This document shows positions 31,638 to 42,403 of a stretch of DNA of 64,000 bases, piece by piece. Within the stretch, counting starts at the first letter, position 1. Each line of letters begins with the position of its first letter. The stretch covers positions 12,193,639 to 12,257,638 of the forward strand of contig CP092880.1 in NCBI GenBank assembly GCA_030710605.1, written 5' to 3'. Under the pieces are notes generated by a model. The model worked only from the letters and a program-made list of their open reading frames with translations, was not told the DNA's origin and ran no database searches. Origin of the DNA: Cordylochernes scorpioides. Taxonomy: Eukaryota > Arthropoda > Arachnida > Pseudoscorpiones > Chernetidae. The translations under genes and the position numbers were made by a program.

Positions 31638-31880
31638 TCACTCATTTTTATTAAAGCTGCAACTTTCAATTTTTCTGAGTTTCTCAAAGTATTCACCTTT
31701 AGCACTTATGCAAGATTTCATCCGTAAAAACCAATTATCGAAGCACTTACACCAGTCATCTTCGGGGATGGAATTTACGGCATTGATAAAGGTTTGCAGT
31801 GCTTCATCTTCAGTGTCAAATTTTATCCATTTCAACAAAATTATTGTATAATCCAACCCTTTCAATATAGTAAATCTGAT
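31638..31880 (-). pseudogene. Decayed Tc1/mariner transposase C-terminus (right)
   Basis: Twin of 12290-12513. Frame: DTEDEALQTFINAVNSIPED, then DWCKCFDNWFLRMKSCI, then SAKGEYFEKL. No catalytic residues or terminal repeats were recognised around it. Confidence 0.65.
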
Positions 31881-33001
31881 CTATGAATTCAGTCCCCATG
31901 ACCTTGTATAATAATACCTTGTGATAATAATTTTTAGGAATCTTATGATTTTATATTTTTTGCTTATTCCACCTGAGTAGTTGATCTTTGAAGGCAGTGT
32001 TTATCTAGGCAATGGAATTAAGTGAAATGATGGCCTTTGTTTCATATTTGAAATATCGTAAAATGATCTTATTTTTGATAAACAAATGGATCTTTATGTT
32101 TCAGTAATCCTCATTCTACACCTGATTCACGATACATTACACTAATACGGTAACAACAAAGGATACTCTTGGCAATTTTCCTTTAAATTCCGGTCAAAAT
32201 ATTGATTGGAAGAAAGAGTGTTACTTTAAATGTGAACTATGAAGGGATGAAGTTCAAGATAAGAGTTCTTTAGTATTCTACATTGATATAAATTCAGAGG
32301 GAAGACAAAATTGTCAGTTACCTATACCTTTTTTTTTTTTTTTAACGTAAAAATTCAGAGAATTACAAACTTTCTCAGGTTCATTGTCTGAGTCGATCTT
32401 TGTGCTACCTCTGCTACAGTTTAGTTGCAAAGCTGAGATTCAGTTCCAGTTCCATAATAAATTTATTAGTTTCCGTTCAAAATGAGCACAACCTAGATCA
32501 TCATATTTACAGTAAGGTGTTGGGAATGGTTATATACAAGGGTTCATTTGCAATTATATTTTACATTAGTGTCTTTGGGTCCGGATTCTCATGTCATTGG
32601 GGGTCTTGTTCTTGAGGAAGCTTTTTTCTGACTTTTTTGATATTCACGGTGGGTTTATTTTTCCACTTTTCGTCATTCTGTCATATATTCTCGCCTGAGA
32701 ATAGAGTTAATATGAAATATATAACTATAATATTATTCAACATTTACCACATGATACTGTTTTTTGTTTTTATTTCTTTCTTGGGTTTCGAGATAAGTTT
32801 AGGTACGACGAAATGGTTCAATAAAAGTATTTTGTTCTTGTAATAGGAACTCGATATATGCTTCCTTTCTTCCTGTGGTGAATCTGTATAATACCGGTGG
32901 TCTTAATAAAGCTTTGTGTTTGTGTGTTTTGATCTTGTTGGTGTTCTCGGCTGAAATGTCCAACTTTATCACCAGGATTGTCAACCCGGGGTGTGGTCCA
33001 G

Positions 33002-33159
33002 CTCCCCTGACGTCCTGCCCCAGCACGGACAACAGTTCCAGTCCCAGGTCCAGTGTGGTCAGTTCCACCGACGGATCCTTCTACGCCGATGGGGGCAACT
33101 TCGCCACCGCCCTCGCCCAGGCCGTTCTAGGGGCACGGGGCCCCTCCAGTGAGTTGTAG
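33002..33159 (+). CDS. robo: Robo receptor exon with SSTDGSF/AQAV block (right copy)
   Basis: The frame encodes RSSVVSSTDGSFYADGG followed by ATALAQAVLGARG. This resembles the vertebrate Robo block RSSVSSSDGSF...FAQAV. The phase-1 acceptor GGTCCAG (before 33002) fits the donor at 30711. An alternative acceptor at CACCAG (before 32976) has the wrong phase. A donor-like GTGAGT starts at 33149; if it is not used, the frame ends at a TAG at 33157-33159. No later Robo exon was recognised in the arm. The left twin is 11001-11158. Confidence 0.8.
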
Positions 33160-33339
33160 TGTCCTTGGGAAACTGTTGCACTATGTCTGTGTTGTTATAT
33201 ATGAGTAAATTTAACTTCTTAGATAATGTGTAATTGGATTAATTAAAACTTAAAATAAGTATGGGGATATTCGTCTAAGAGAAATATGTCTGAAGATTGA
33301 AATTTTTAAAGAAATTTATTTTGAATTTCTACTTTGATA

Positions 33340-33590
33340 GGAACACAACACACAACAGCATACAGAACAACATAACACACAATATTCACAACGAATACAA
33401 CACATCACATACAACATATCACATAAAACATAAAAATACAACACAACACATAATACACACAACACGATACATTAAACACATAACATAATACACAAAACAC
33501 GTAAAACACCTTAACATATACCACACCCAATACACACAAAACACATAAACCACACATAAACAAACACGACACAAAAGGTTTTATCAAAGC
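33340..33590. repeat. Low-complexity ACAC/ATAA tract (right)
   Basis: Complement of 10580-10860 (CACAACACATAATACACAC-like). No coding signal. Confidence 0.85.
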
Positions 33591-34314
33591 GTTAATCCCT
33601 AATGTATTATATAATTCTCAAATATCATCCAGGAATTGTACATATTTATCAATATTGGAGCTTTGACGTCATTCTATAGAAGGATTGCTCAATAACTCCA
33701 CCAGCCGCTAATTGAGATATATTTACATTCTATTAATCCTGTTGAAGTAGGACGAAAATTTGAATCTCTGATATTCAAAAAAAAAAAAATTATAAATGTA
33801 ACAATAAATCCCTGAGATACTAGTATATCCCAAGTAAACTTTCTCAAAAGAGATAATATTGTCTCATAGCACCCTCCATCTAACAGACAATTTATTTTGA
33901 ATAAATTTAGGTTTAGAACTATAATACATTCAACGGAAGATATTTTCATTCATGTGATACAAGACGAATATATTTTTCACTTTGTTTCTTTCCTTTAAAA
34001 ATCTCATATATTTTGGGGAAGTATTTCCAAGTTTTTACATCAAATATCTCGTGACATTAACAACAGTATGGTTAGTATTAGGAAAATACATTTACCGAAC
34101 GTACAACTGAAAGTTGCTGATGACTTGCAACAACTGTCGAATTAAATATAAATTAATCGTTAAATTTTAATCAATATATTGGCTAAATATACTTTCTTGA
34201 TTTAATCGAAAGTCCTATATTTTGGAATAATTGTTGTATTCCAATTTGATTACACACAGCGCTCAACGATAATTATTATTTAATTAACTACAAGGTAAAA
34301 GGATTATAGATTAA

Positions 34315-34464
34315 ATGGTAAACATGGAGAAAGAGAATAAGTCAGCGTGGCGACGCCGCTTGCAGGTTACATCAACAGGAAGTGACGTCAGCTCCAGTGT
34401 TGCCGAAGCCAGCCGCCCGCCGTCACGGTCTAGCAATAATAATAATAAAAAAATCAACGATTAG
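34315..34464 (+). CDS. Small conserved GC-rich ORF or first exon (right copy)
   Basis: Twin of 9679-9840: MVNMEKENKSAWRRRLQ, then VTSTGSDVSSSVAEASRPPS, then an asparagine/lysine run and a stop (49 residues). The CRE-ETS core is preserved. The protein end differs from the left copy because of indels in the adjacent AT-rich repeat. Confidence 0.3.
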   Translation: MVNMEKENKSAWRRRLQVTSTGSDVSSSVAEASRPPSRSSNNNNKKIND

Positions 34465-34721
34465 TTGATATTTAATTTGACAGATGGCGCGGTCTATCAT
34501 CAAATTTAATTTATAAGAAAAGATCAAAGGTAAAAAGCGACGAATTTCTTTATTGAATAGATATAAGCTTGGCAGGCTTTCGGAAAATAACCTCCTTCAA
34601 CAAGCTGAATTACCGATACCTTTTACAGAATCAGGAGATATCTTTTCTTAATTTATCAACCTGATACCAGTACAGTTTCACAGGCTGAATCAACGTTCAG
34701 TTAAATTTTGTTCCACTAGAT

Positions 34722-35137
34722 AAGGCTTGGACAACCCGCGGCTCGCCATTTAACTTTATATTTCTTTTTTAACTTTCATTTCTCGTCTGTATAATCAAAA
34801 ATATAAAATATATATTGAAATAATTATAATAATATTTCAATTTAAAATATGTCCCACAATTTTTAAAATACATATTTGCTTCCATAAAAAGGAAGAAAAA
34901 AGTTAAGAATAATGGTAATTAATAGAGAAATATTTTTTTAAAATTTTAAATTGTTATTATTATTTTTATTTTAAAAAAGCAGCCGAAAAATAATAAATAA
35001 AAACATTAGGCATCAAGAAAGTATTAAGAATTTTTTAAAAATACATTTCAAAGTTAAAATTTTGATATAGTTAAAGTTTTTAGACCTTGTTTACGATTCC
35101 GTGCGGCCCGTGGAGTTATTTAGGTTGGCCAGGGCTG
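34722..35137. mobile_element. Non-autonomous hAT element (right)
   Basis: Twin of 8993-9431, with the 8-bp duplication CACTAGAT on both sides (34714-34721 and 35138-35145). One terminal repeat has decayed (AAGGCTTGGACAACC). It lies inside the retrozyme-like repeat, as on the left. Confidence 0.88.
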
Positions 35138-35580
35138 CACTAGATGGTGCTCTGACGTCTAAAGAGCTCATGTGAGCGTTGTTACGATATGGCTTTTTTA
35201 TTTTAATGTCAATATTGTACTTGCACCACGGTGATGAGGGCCAACAGCCCGAAACGCGTCCGTGGTTAGCTTTTCTTGATTAATCAAGAATGGGTATTTG
35301 GCCAATTCTGGAATAATTAAAAATCAACGAGAATAGTTGATATTTATTCCGATAGATGGCGCAAGCCATCAAGCAACTTTCAGTTGTACGATAAGGAGAA
35401 GCCTTTTTCTTAAATTATGCACCTTATCCCAGTACAATTTTACATTTGTACTATTTTTTCATATTGTACTATTTATTTATATAGTTGTTGTTGCAGGTAA
35501 AACTTATTCTCCTGCCAAATCTCTGCCAAAATCATCTAATTCCCTCCAAAATGGCGGTAAGTATTCTGTGAATGACATAC
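35138..35580 (+). repeat. Retrozyme-like repeat carrying a mutated hammerhead (right)
   Basis: Twin of 8553-8992, with ribozyme relic 35225-35266 and the body reading on the plus strand. It abuts the hAT target-site duplication (35138-35145) on one side and the CCCCCGATTTACACG MITE (from 35590) on the other. Confidence 0.6.
35225..35266 (+). ncRNA. Hammerhead ribozyme copy, core C3 mutated
   Basis: Right-arm twin of 8864-8905. Stems I, II and III and the GAAA segment are identical, but the core reads GUGAUGA: C3 is changed to G at 35231. C3 is an invariant, catalytically important base, so this copy is probably inactive. Confidence 0.8.
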
Positions 35581-35589
35581 TTATTGAAA

Positions 35590-35870
35590 TACACCTATCC
35601 CCCGATTTACACGGTAGATACGTTCCTGAGAAAAACGTGTAAATCGGGGGATAGGTGTACACAGAAATAAAAATAAAATGCATTGACAGGTTAAAATATG
35701 TAGTCAGCTCATAAGCTCGGGATTCCTTGTGGGATGTGTACACAGCGCATGTGTTCAATCACAGTAGCATTTAGTATAGTGCGATAAAAACAATAAAAAA
35801 CTTATTTGGAAAACCGTGTAAAAACGAAAACGTGCAAAAAAAGTACCGTGTAAATCGGGGGATAGGTGTA
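35590..35870. mobile_element. MITE with CCCCCGATTTACACG ends (right)
   Basis: 281 bp, the uninterrupted form of the left copy. Its TAGTATAGTGC segment is the empty target of the LINE found at 8066-8356. A mariner is inserted at its outer edge (35875). Confidence 0.8.
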
Positions 35871-35874
35871 TATG

Positions 35875-37157
35875 CCAGGTCTATTAGTATGAAACGCGAA
35901 AATGGGCGCCAGAGGCCGCTGTGCAACTTTATTTGAGCCAACGGTGGCGCTGTTGTAGGCGTTTTGTTCTTTGACTCACGTGGCATCAGAATGCGTGCAG
36001 TTTTAGAAAAATTCAAATCGTGAAAAATTTTTGGAGCCTGTGGAAAATGGCGATTTCCGAGCCAAAAAGTGCCCATTTGCGGGAAGTTTTGTTGTTCGCC
36101 TTCAACTGGAAGAAAAGTACCACTGAAGCCCACCGAATGCTCGGGGAAGTTTACAGCGATCACGCTCTGAGCAAATCGCAGTGTTACAGGTGGTTTAAAA
36201 AATTCCAAAGTGGTGATTTTGAACTTGATAATGAACCACATGGAAAACCGCCCCAAAGGTTCGAGGACGCTGAACTGCAAGCTTTGTTGGATGAGGACAG
36301 TACCCAAATGCAGGAGAAACTCGCAAAACAGCTCCAGGTGTCTCAAGGTGCTGTTTCTTTACGTTTAAACAGCCTCGGAATGACCCAAAAGCTTTCCAGA
36401 TGGGTCCCCCACGAGTTGAGCTAAAGGCAGCAATAACGGCGTCTGGTAACCTGCGAAGGGCTGCTCGCCAGGCATGAAAAGAAGTCATTTTTGCACCGAG
36501 TCGTAACTTCTGATGAGAAATGGATCCACTTCAGCAATCCTACGCGCCAAAGGTCGTAGGGCCTGCCCGGCCAATTTCCAAAACAGACGCCTAGGCCCAA
36601 TCGCTTCGGAAAAAAGCAATGCTTTGCATATGGTGGGACCAAACCGGCGTAGTATATTTCGAGCTCCTGAAACCTGGCAAAATGGTCAATACTAGTCGCT
36701 ACGAACAACAAATGCACAGTTTGAGAGAGGCGTTGAATGAAAAAAGACCGGAATGGCGTTAAAAGCACAACAACCTGATACTGCAGCATGACAACGCTCC
36801 AGCCCACAACGCTACGGTGGTCAAAACACCATAAAAGACTTGGGTTGGGAACCTTACCCCACCCGCCGTACTCACCAGACTTAGCGCCGTCGAACTACCA
36901 CCTTTTCACATCTTTAGGACACGCCCTAAAAAACCAGGAATTTTCGAACTCAGACATACTCCGAAAATGACTTGTTGACTGGTTCGACTCAAAAGGAATA
37001 GAAATTTTCAGACAAGGAATTCGAAAATTGCCTGAAAAGTGGTCCGAGTGTATAGCTAATCAGGGCAGTTACTTTGAATAAAAAATCTTTTGTTGTATGG
37101 AATTGGTGAACTTTTGAATTCACTGAAAATTTTCGCGTTTCATACTAATAGACCTGG
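35875..37157 (+). mobile_element. mariner transposon, right arm only
   Basis: 1283 bp of the same family as 14326-15573, at a different place. It sits directly beside the end of the CCCCCGATTTACACG MITE. The left arm shows the empty site near 7966. The target duplication is TA on one side and TG (mutated TA) on the other. Confidence 0.93.
36047..37080 (+). pseudogene. mariner transposase, disrupted (right)
   Basis: The N-terminal half is open from MAISEPKSAHLREV through GAVSLRLNSLGMTQKLSRW to a TAA at 36422-36424. The rest is split by frameshifts and stops (36513-36695, 36788-36970). The second catalytic block HDNAPAHNA is kept, but the third catalytic Asp is Asn (LAPSNYHLF). This copy is catalytically dead independently of the frameshifts. 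Confidence 0.9.
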
Positions 37158-37984
37158 TACTCTAAACTTGTATTCCATTATGAATATCATAGAAAATATA
37201 CCTAACATATCCCCAGAAGAATAACATTTGTTGTCTGGTCGGCATTCATATTTCTGTGAAAAATAGACACTTCCGTAAGTTAAGAGTTTTTAACTGGCCG
37301 ACTTGTCTTATTTTTCACAGAAACATTTGTTGTGTTCAACATTGATAATCAAATAATTAGAAGTGGTATGAAATCAATTTAAATTCTAATTACGATGTCA
37401 CAATAGTAAAGGATGAAAACAAATTTTAGGGTTTTTCAAATAAAGCAAGTTTTTATTGTTCTTACTGCTATGGATAAATGTTTGGCCTTGTTTATCAGGA
37501 GAATAACCCTTCTAAAGGTTTCTCCAGTTTAATAGATTGTTATGTATTTAATATTTTTGCATAGTATTATTTTACCAAAATTTCGATTGTCTTATGTATT
37601 TAAAATATCAAAACTTACTTTCTTATTTAAATACAGCTTATAATAACACAAGAATATAACTTTTTTTACAAGCAATTATCTATATGTAGAATGAATTATC
37701 CCGGATGTGTTTCTTTTGAACGAAAATTCGAAATTTATTTTAAGGAGAAATAACAATTATTTCTAACCATAGGGACAAAGTATGAAAGAATGAATTGTGA
37801 ATAGTAATGATAAACGGAAAAATGAAAATTTCTAAATCTATATATTTTTTGAAAAAAATTCATATATTTTTAAATAACCAAAAGTCCTCCTTTCCGTTGT
37901 TTCATTTCTTTGTTGTTTTTCTTCTTCTGTCTTTTTTTATTTGTGATGATGATAAGTTCTATTTTTTTTATGACTCGTGACATA

Positions 37985-38340
37985 GGTGTACGCTGACCTG
38001 TGTCCAATGTTTGTCACATACGCTGACATGTGTCCAATTTTTGTCACATACGCTGACATGTGTCCAATGTTGTCACATCGGTGACATGTGTCCAATGTTT
38101 GTCACATACGCTGACCTGTGTCCAATGTTTGTCACATACGCTGACATGTGTCCAATGTTGTCACATACGCTGACCTGGGTCCAATGCTTGTCACATACGC
38201 TGACATGTGTCCAATGTTTGTCACATACGCTGACATGTGTCCAATGTTGTCACGCTGACCTGTGTCCAATGTTTGTCACATACGCTGACCTGTGTCCAAT
38301 GTTGTCACACACGCTGACCTGTGTCTAATGTTTGTCACAG
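37985..38340. repeat. 30-bp minisatellite, about 12 copies (right)
   Basis: Twin of 6391-6687, with about 12 units that are more heterogeneous (28-31 bp). Confidence 0.92.
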
Positions 38341-38650
38341 AGTGTCCGCTTCCACCTCGGCCCCAGCTCTCTAGTCTCCCAGACGTCCATTGGATCAAGT
38401 CCCAGCGACTGGCTGATATGGCCGTGACACAGCTCTAATATAAGTAGGTAACTTCACAGCGCCATCTGTATGATTAAAAAAGAATTAATAAACGCTATTT
38501 TTAACCATAATGAATAAAAATATAATATATATTCGAGAAGACTTGACCAATCAGAGAGCGGTGAACTTTTCCATAATTTCTTAGTTAAAGATTTTCGTAA
38601 GTAAATGCATTTAAAGTGTATTAAAAATGAGGAATGAGATTTTTTCATCT

Positions 38651-38905
38651 CTACTACACTTGCTACAGACCATGATAATCAAGGAATGGTAGAAGTTAAG
38701 CGACAGCTTTTACTGTAAGTGCACCATATGTCTACACACGTGAAAAGCGGTTCGACTTTTGCATTTACAAATGAGTCAGATCCCTTTTTGGTTACTTCCC
38801 ACTCACTGGTGGGGTTGGAATTTTGCAAGAATCGGGGTCATTGGAGCATTTTTTTTTAATCAGAAAAAAGTGCCCACTGCGGGAATCGAACCCGGGTCGT
38901 TGGAA
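38651..38905 (-). mobile_element. tRNA-derived SINE (right, copy 1)
   Basis: Twin of 5478-5775, with B box GGTTCGATTCC preserved on the minus strand (CCCGGGTTCGATTCCCGC). Confidence 0.62.
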
Positions 38906-39065
38906 TGAGATTTACCAGAGTAAGTTTACAAAACTACTGGCTAAGTTAACTAATCAATGATAACCCTTTCCAATAGTTTTCCATAAGAATAGTAGGAAGT
39001 TTGTTTTATTTTTTATTGATTCAAATATTGCTAGTATATTTAATAGGCTAATCCCTTAATAGAAT

Positions 39066-39878
39066 GTTCAAATCTAAAAGCTTGAGGGATGAGTTTCTTT
39101 TGCAAATACATTTATTTCGAGCTTTCGGGCAACGCCCTTCTACAGGAAAATTAAAAATAAAGTAAATTAAATTATATTACACTGAGATTAAGCGAGGCAA
39201 ATGTATAACAAACTATTCAATATACAGTTACGAGCGTCATGCGTTCTTCATCTCTTAATTCTTCAGTTTTCATCTCTGTCACCGTTTGCTTTTTTTTTTT
39301 TTGAATGGCGCTTTCCTATTGGTTGGCTACGATCACGCCACCTTTGCCCCCCCCATCATGCCCCCCCCCACTCGCTTTTTGGTTTTTGTAACTATTGTGT
39401 TGGAGCGGGTCGCTCCTTAAATAAATGCATATATTAGTTAATAACAAAATGGAATCCTCCCTTTCTTTTTCCCAGTAAGAGACGCCTACGGAAGCCAACA
39501 GTACATAGACAGATAAAGCACATAGGCTATAGTTATTAACTAATATATGCATTTATTTAAGGCGCCAATTTATAATTGTAACAAATAGTATTTGAATAAA
39601 AACATTCAATCGGGTAAAACACGGGCGTTGCCCGGGTCATTCGGCTAGTATAAATAAATATCAGAAACCAAAGACACACGAGTAGTCTCACGTTTGTTTG
39701 TTTCTGATATTTATTTTATAAAGTTTGTTATACATTTGCCTCGCTTAATCTCAGTGTAATATAATTTAATTTACTTTATTTTTAATTTTCCTGTAGAAGG
39801 GCGTTGCCCGAAAGTTCGAAATAAATTTATTTGCAAAAGAAACTAATCTCTAAAGCTTTTAGATTTGAACATTGCTAG
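39066..39878. repeat. Foldback element interrupted by a Helitron (right copy)
   Basis: Same element as 4988-5358, with a Helitron (39216-39648) inserted in its loop side. Motif CTGTAGAAGGGCGTTGCCCG is at 39790-39812 (plus strand) and, inverted, at 39119-39145. Confidence 0.7.
39216..39648 (+). mobile_element. Non-autonomous Helitron, right arm only
   Basis: About 433 bp from TTCAATATAC to CTAG, inserted at an A/T step; the left arm has the empty site (AAACTA-TAGAAAAT on that strand). The 3' end has the Helitron hairpin CGGGC-GTT-GCCCG, then GGTCATTCGG and CTAG followed by T. It contains an internal perfect inverted repeat (39416-39446 with 39533-39563). No Rep/helicase ORF. The frames 39201-39437 and 39316-39552 have no recognisable product. 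Confidence 0.85.
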
Positions 39879-40409
39879 TTTATGTTTACTTATTTTATTC
39901 AAAGATAATTAAAAGATTTGAGCTCCACCAAAGTACTACACAAATTTCATCTAGATGTATATTTACAATTGAAAGTTAACATTAAGCGCATATAAATAGT
40001 AAAAGAAAATATTCCTTTTAAACAATAACATTGCTATTTACACAATTTATATTATATATGTATAGACATCGTTTAAAAAAAACGGCTTCGACTTTCTATC
40101 AACAGTTGGAAGCTAAGGTGAAATAAATGATATTTTGATCCAATATATGCCTTTTTAATTAAAAAAATATAAATTATTATAACAATCATTTCATAGGTTT
40201 GGAGAGTTTCATATTGTTTCGTTGTTGATTGATAAAGAATAACTTCCGTGGGTACAAAGGATCTTTAGGACTTTATTTAAGCCTAATCAATAAAATAATT
40301 ACAGAAGAGTGCAAAAATAAAACAACAATAAAGAAAACAGCAGTTACAAACTTACCAACTGCAGCACGGTGAGGGAAAGCAGGAGCAGAACAGGAGACAG
40401 AAGTTCGTA

Positions 40410-40725
40410 GAACCTTCTAGAATCTTCCAGGAAGTACACTGGCGTCGGCGGTAAGCAGCAGTCCGACCTCTTGAGACAGCAGGGTTTGCTTAATGTGCAC
40501 CACGTAGCTTCGTTCTTCTACTTTACTTCTTATCTTTTTTCCCCGGCATGAGTTACTCATCCCTATATATCCCGGAGTAGATCTTTCCAGAACGGTCACG
40601 GTTGGTCAGCCAATCAGAAAGCCGCCAGCACAAAGCGATTGCGCAATTGCTTTAGATTGGCCAATCAGTTGTTCTCCAATTTTTCTACATTTTCTTGAAC
40701 GTTCTAAAACATTCTCCATTCCGGA
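40410..40725 (-). promoter_or_regulatory. Heat-shock-type promoter candidate (right)
   Basis: Twin of 4104-4483. The HSE cluster is even closer to consensus here (TTCCGGAATGG on the minus strand); TATATAG lies at 40563-40569 and the second HSE near 40415-40432. All elements are conserved between the arms although the flanks vary. Confidence 0.5.
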
Positions 40726-40901
40726 ATGTGCTTTTCTTTCTACGTAGCAATATTTATAATAAATCTCTCTGTAGTTATTGAATAGCCGGTTATCCTTCAT
40801 AAAATTATCTAGTTTGAATGGCCATCCTGCTTTCGATTTGCAATGAAAAATAGAAACTCTTTGATTGTAATATTTGTATATATATATAATATTGCCACGT
40901 G

Positions 40902-41134
40902 TGTAACGGCAGCTGGCATGCCTATATAGTAAATTATCAATGAGCACATATTTATCACTGATGGTACTCTGTGCGGTTGCCTTTTGACGGGTTGTAATAT
41001 ATATCACATGTAAACTTATGTCTGTTAATAAATATGCTATATCTGATGTTAGCCTAAAAGAAATAAAGTCTTTCTTTTTAAACTTCCAAGTACTTCCTGC
41101 TGATTAACGTCAACCAAAAATACGAGGACGTTAC
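40902..41134. mobile_element. Solo LTR, right arm only
   Basis: 233 bp starting TGTAACGGCAGC and ending GGACGTTACA (TG...CA with inverted TGTAACG/CGTTACA), flanked by the 5-bp duplication ACGTG (40897-40901 and 41135-41139). The empty site is in the left arm near 3936. It contains AATAAA-type signals. Features fit a solo LTR of a Gypsy- or BEL-type retrotransposon. Confidence 0.88.
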
Positions 41135-41454
41135 AACGTGGAAAATTAGGAAAGACAAACTTTTTATTTATTTATTTCGTCTCAGTTTACAGGTGTTACA
41201 TTAGAGCACAGCTCGCGAGTCACTTTGTCCTGGCTATTTACACATGGCGAGTTGGTGGAGTAGAGGTGGTCCCCCCGGACCTTGCAGGAGAGCAGCTGTT
41301 GGGCGATGAGCTCTTAACTTCAGGATGAGACAGCAATTTGAGGCAAGAACAAACTATGAATGATAAACAAAAGATAAGCAATGAGAGACGTTTACAGAGT
41401 AGCAAAATATAAACATAAGAAATAATACTCTATTAATAAAATAATAAATACTTT

Positions 41455-41935
41455 AACACAAAGCAATAACGCGCCATCTATACACATAAAATGAAAAGAA
41501 TTAAAAGCACGAAAGTTTCTTTTATACATGATACAATCTTCCACTGCCCTTACTGCGATGAAAAAATATATTGGGAGGGCTTGGCTCATCAGTGGTGAAC
41601 CCTCCCAGCGGTTTCGCTAATTTAATCCACCAGACCGCTTCTCAGAGCTCTAATACTGTATTGGACGATTCTGCTTATATACACAGCACTGAAGGATGGA
41701 ATCTCAGAAATGGTTTTCAATAAAACTATGGACATAAGCTTATAGGACAGTAGAATTACATTTAAATATTTGCATCGAGCAATGCTCTTCCGCAAACCCC
41801 TCTCTTCATTTAATTTAAGACCTATAGTAACTCTTCAAATTGTTGTCTTTTGAGAAAAGCAATGCTTATTGTTTTAAATGCTTTGATATTCATAGAGAGT
41901 ATTAAGAATCTCTGTAAAAAAATTCCAATTTGATT
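41455..41935. mobile_element. 481-bp insertion carrying a copy of local sequence, right arm only
   Basis: Flanked by TAATAAATACTTT (41442-41454 and 41936-41948); the left arm has the single-copy site near 3620. The last 130 bp (41804-41935) are nearly identical to 42271-42403, which lies 335 bp further on, including right-arm-specific bases. The first part has AGGGCTTGGCTCATCAGTGG, related to a repeat at 17590. No ORF. Confidence 0.7.
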
Positions 41936-42403
41936 TAATAAATACTTTGCTACAATTTTTTTTATATGCTCAAATACAGAAAAAGCTCTAATCCGCTAAA
42001 CAAATTAAAGTAACCAAGAAGGGATTACTAATTTTGTAACAATTTCAATATAATAAATCTTGCTAACTATTTTAGATAACAGAAAAAAATTGCTTTATCT
42101 TGATTCTGTTTTTAAATACTGCACAAATCTGGATTCCCCCCCTATTTCTAAAACGAACAACATCGCTATTACACATTATGATGAGCCAAACCACAGAGTT
42201 GGTCAATAATCAAAATTATTTTATTTATATATATATTTCACTTAATTTCTAACACAGGGGTACACTATGTTTCTTCATTTAATTTAAGACCTATAGTAAC
42301 TCTTCAAATTGTTGTCTTTTGAGAAAAGCAATGCTTATTGTTTTAAATGCTTTGATATTCATAGAGAGTATTAAGAATCTCTGTAAAAGATTTCCAATTT
42401 GAT

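Noticed and set aside
35771..36346. 191-codon minus-strand ORF
   Set aside because: Antisense of the mariner transposase joined to MITE sequence. A shadow frame.
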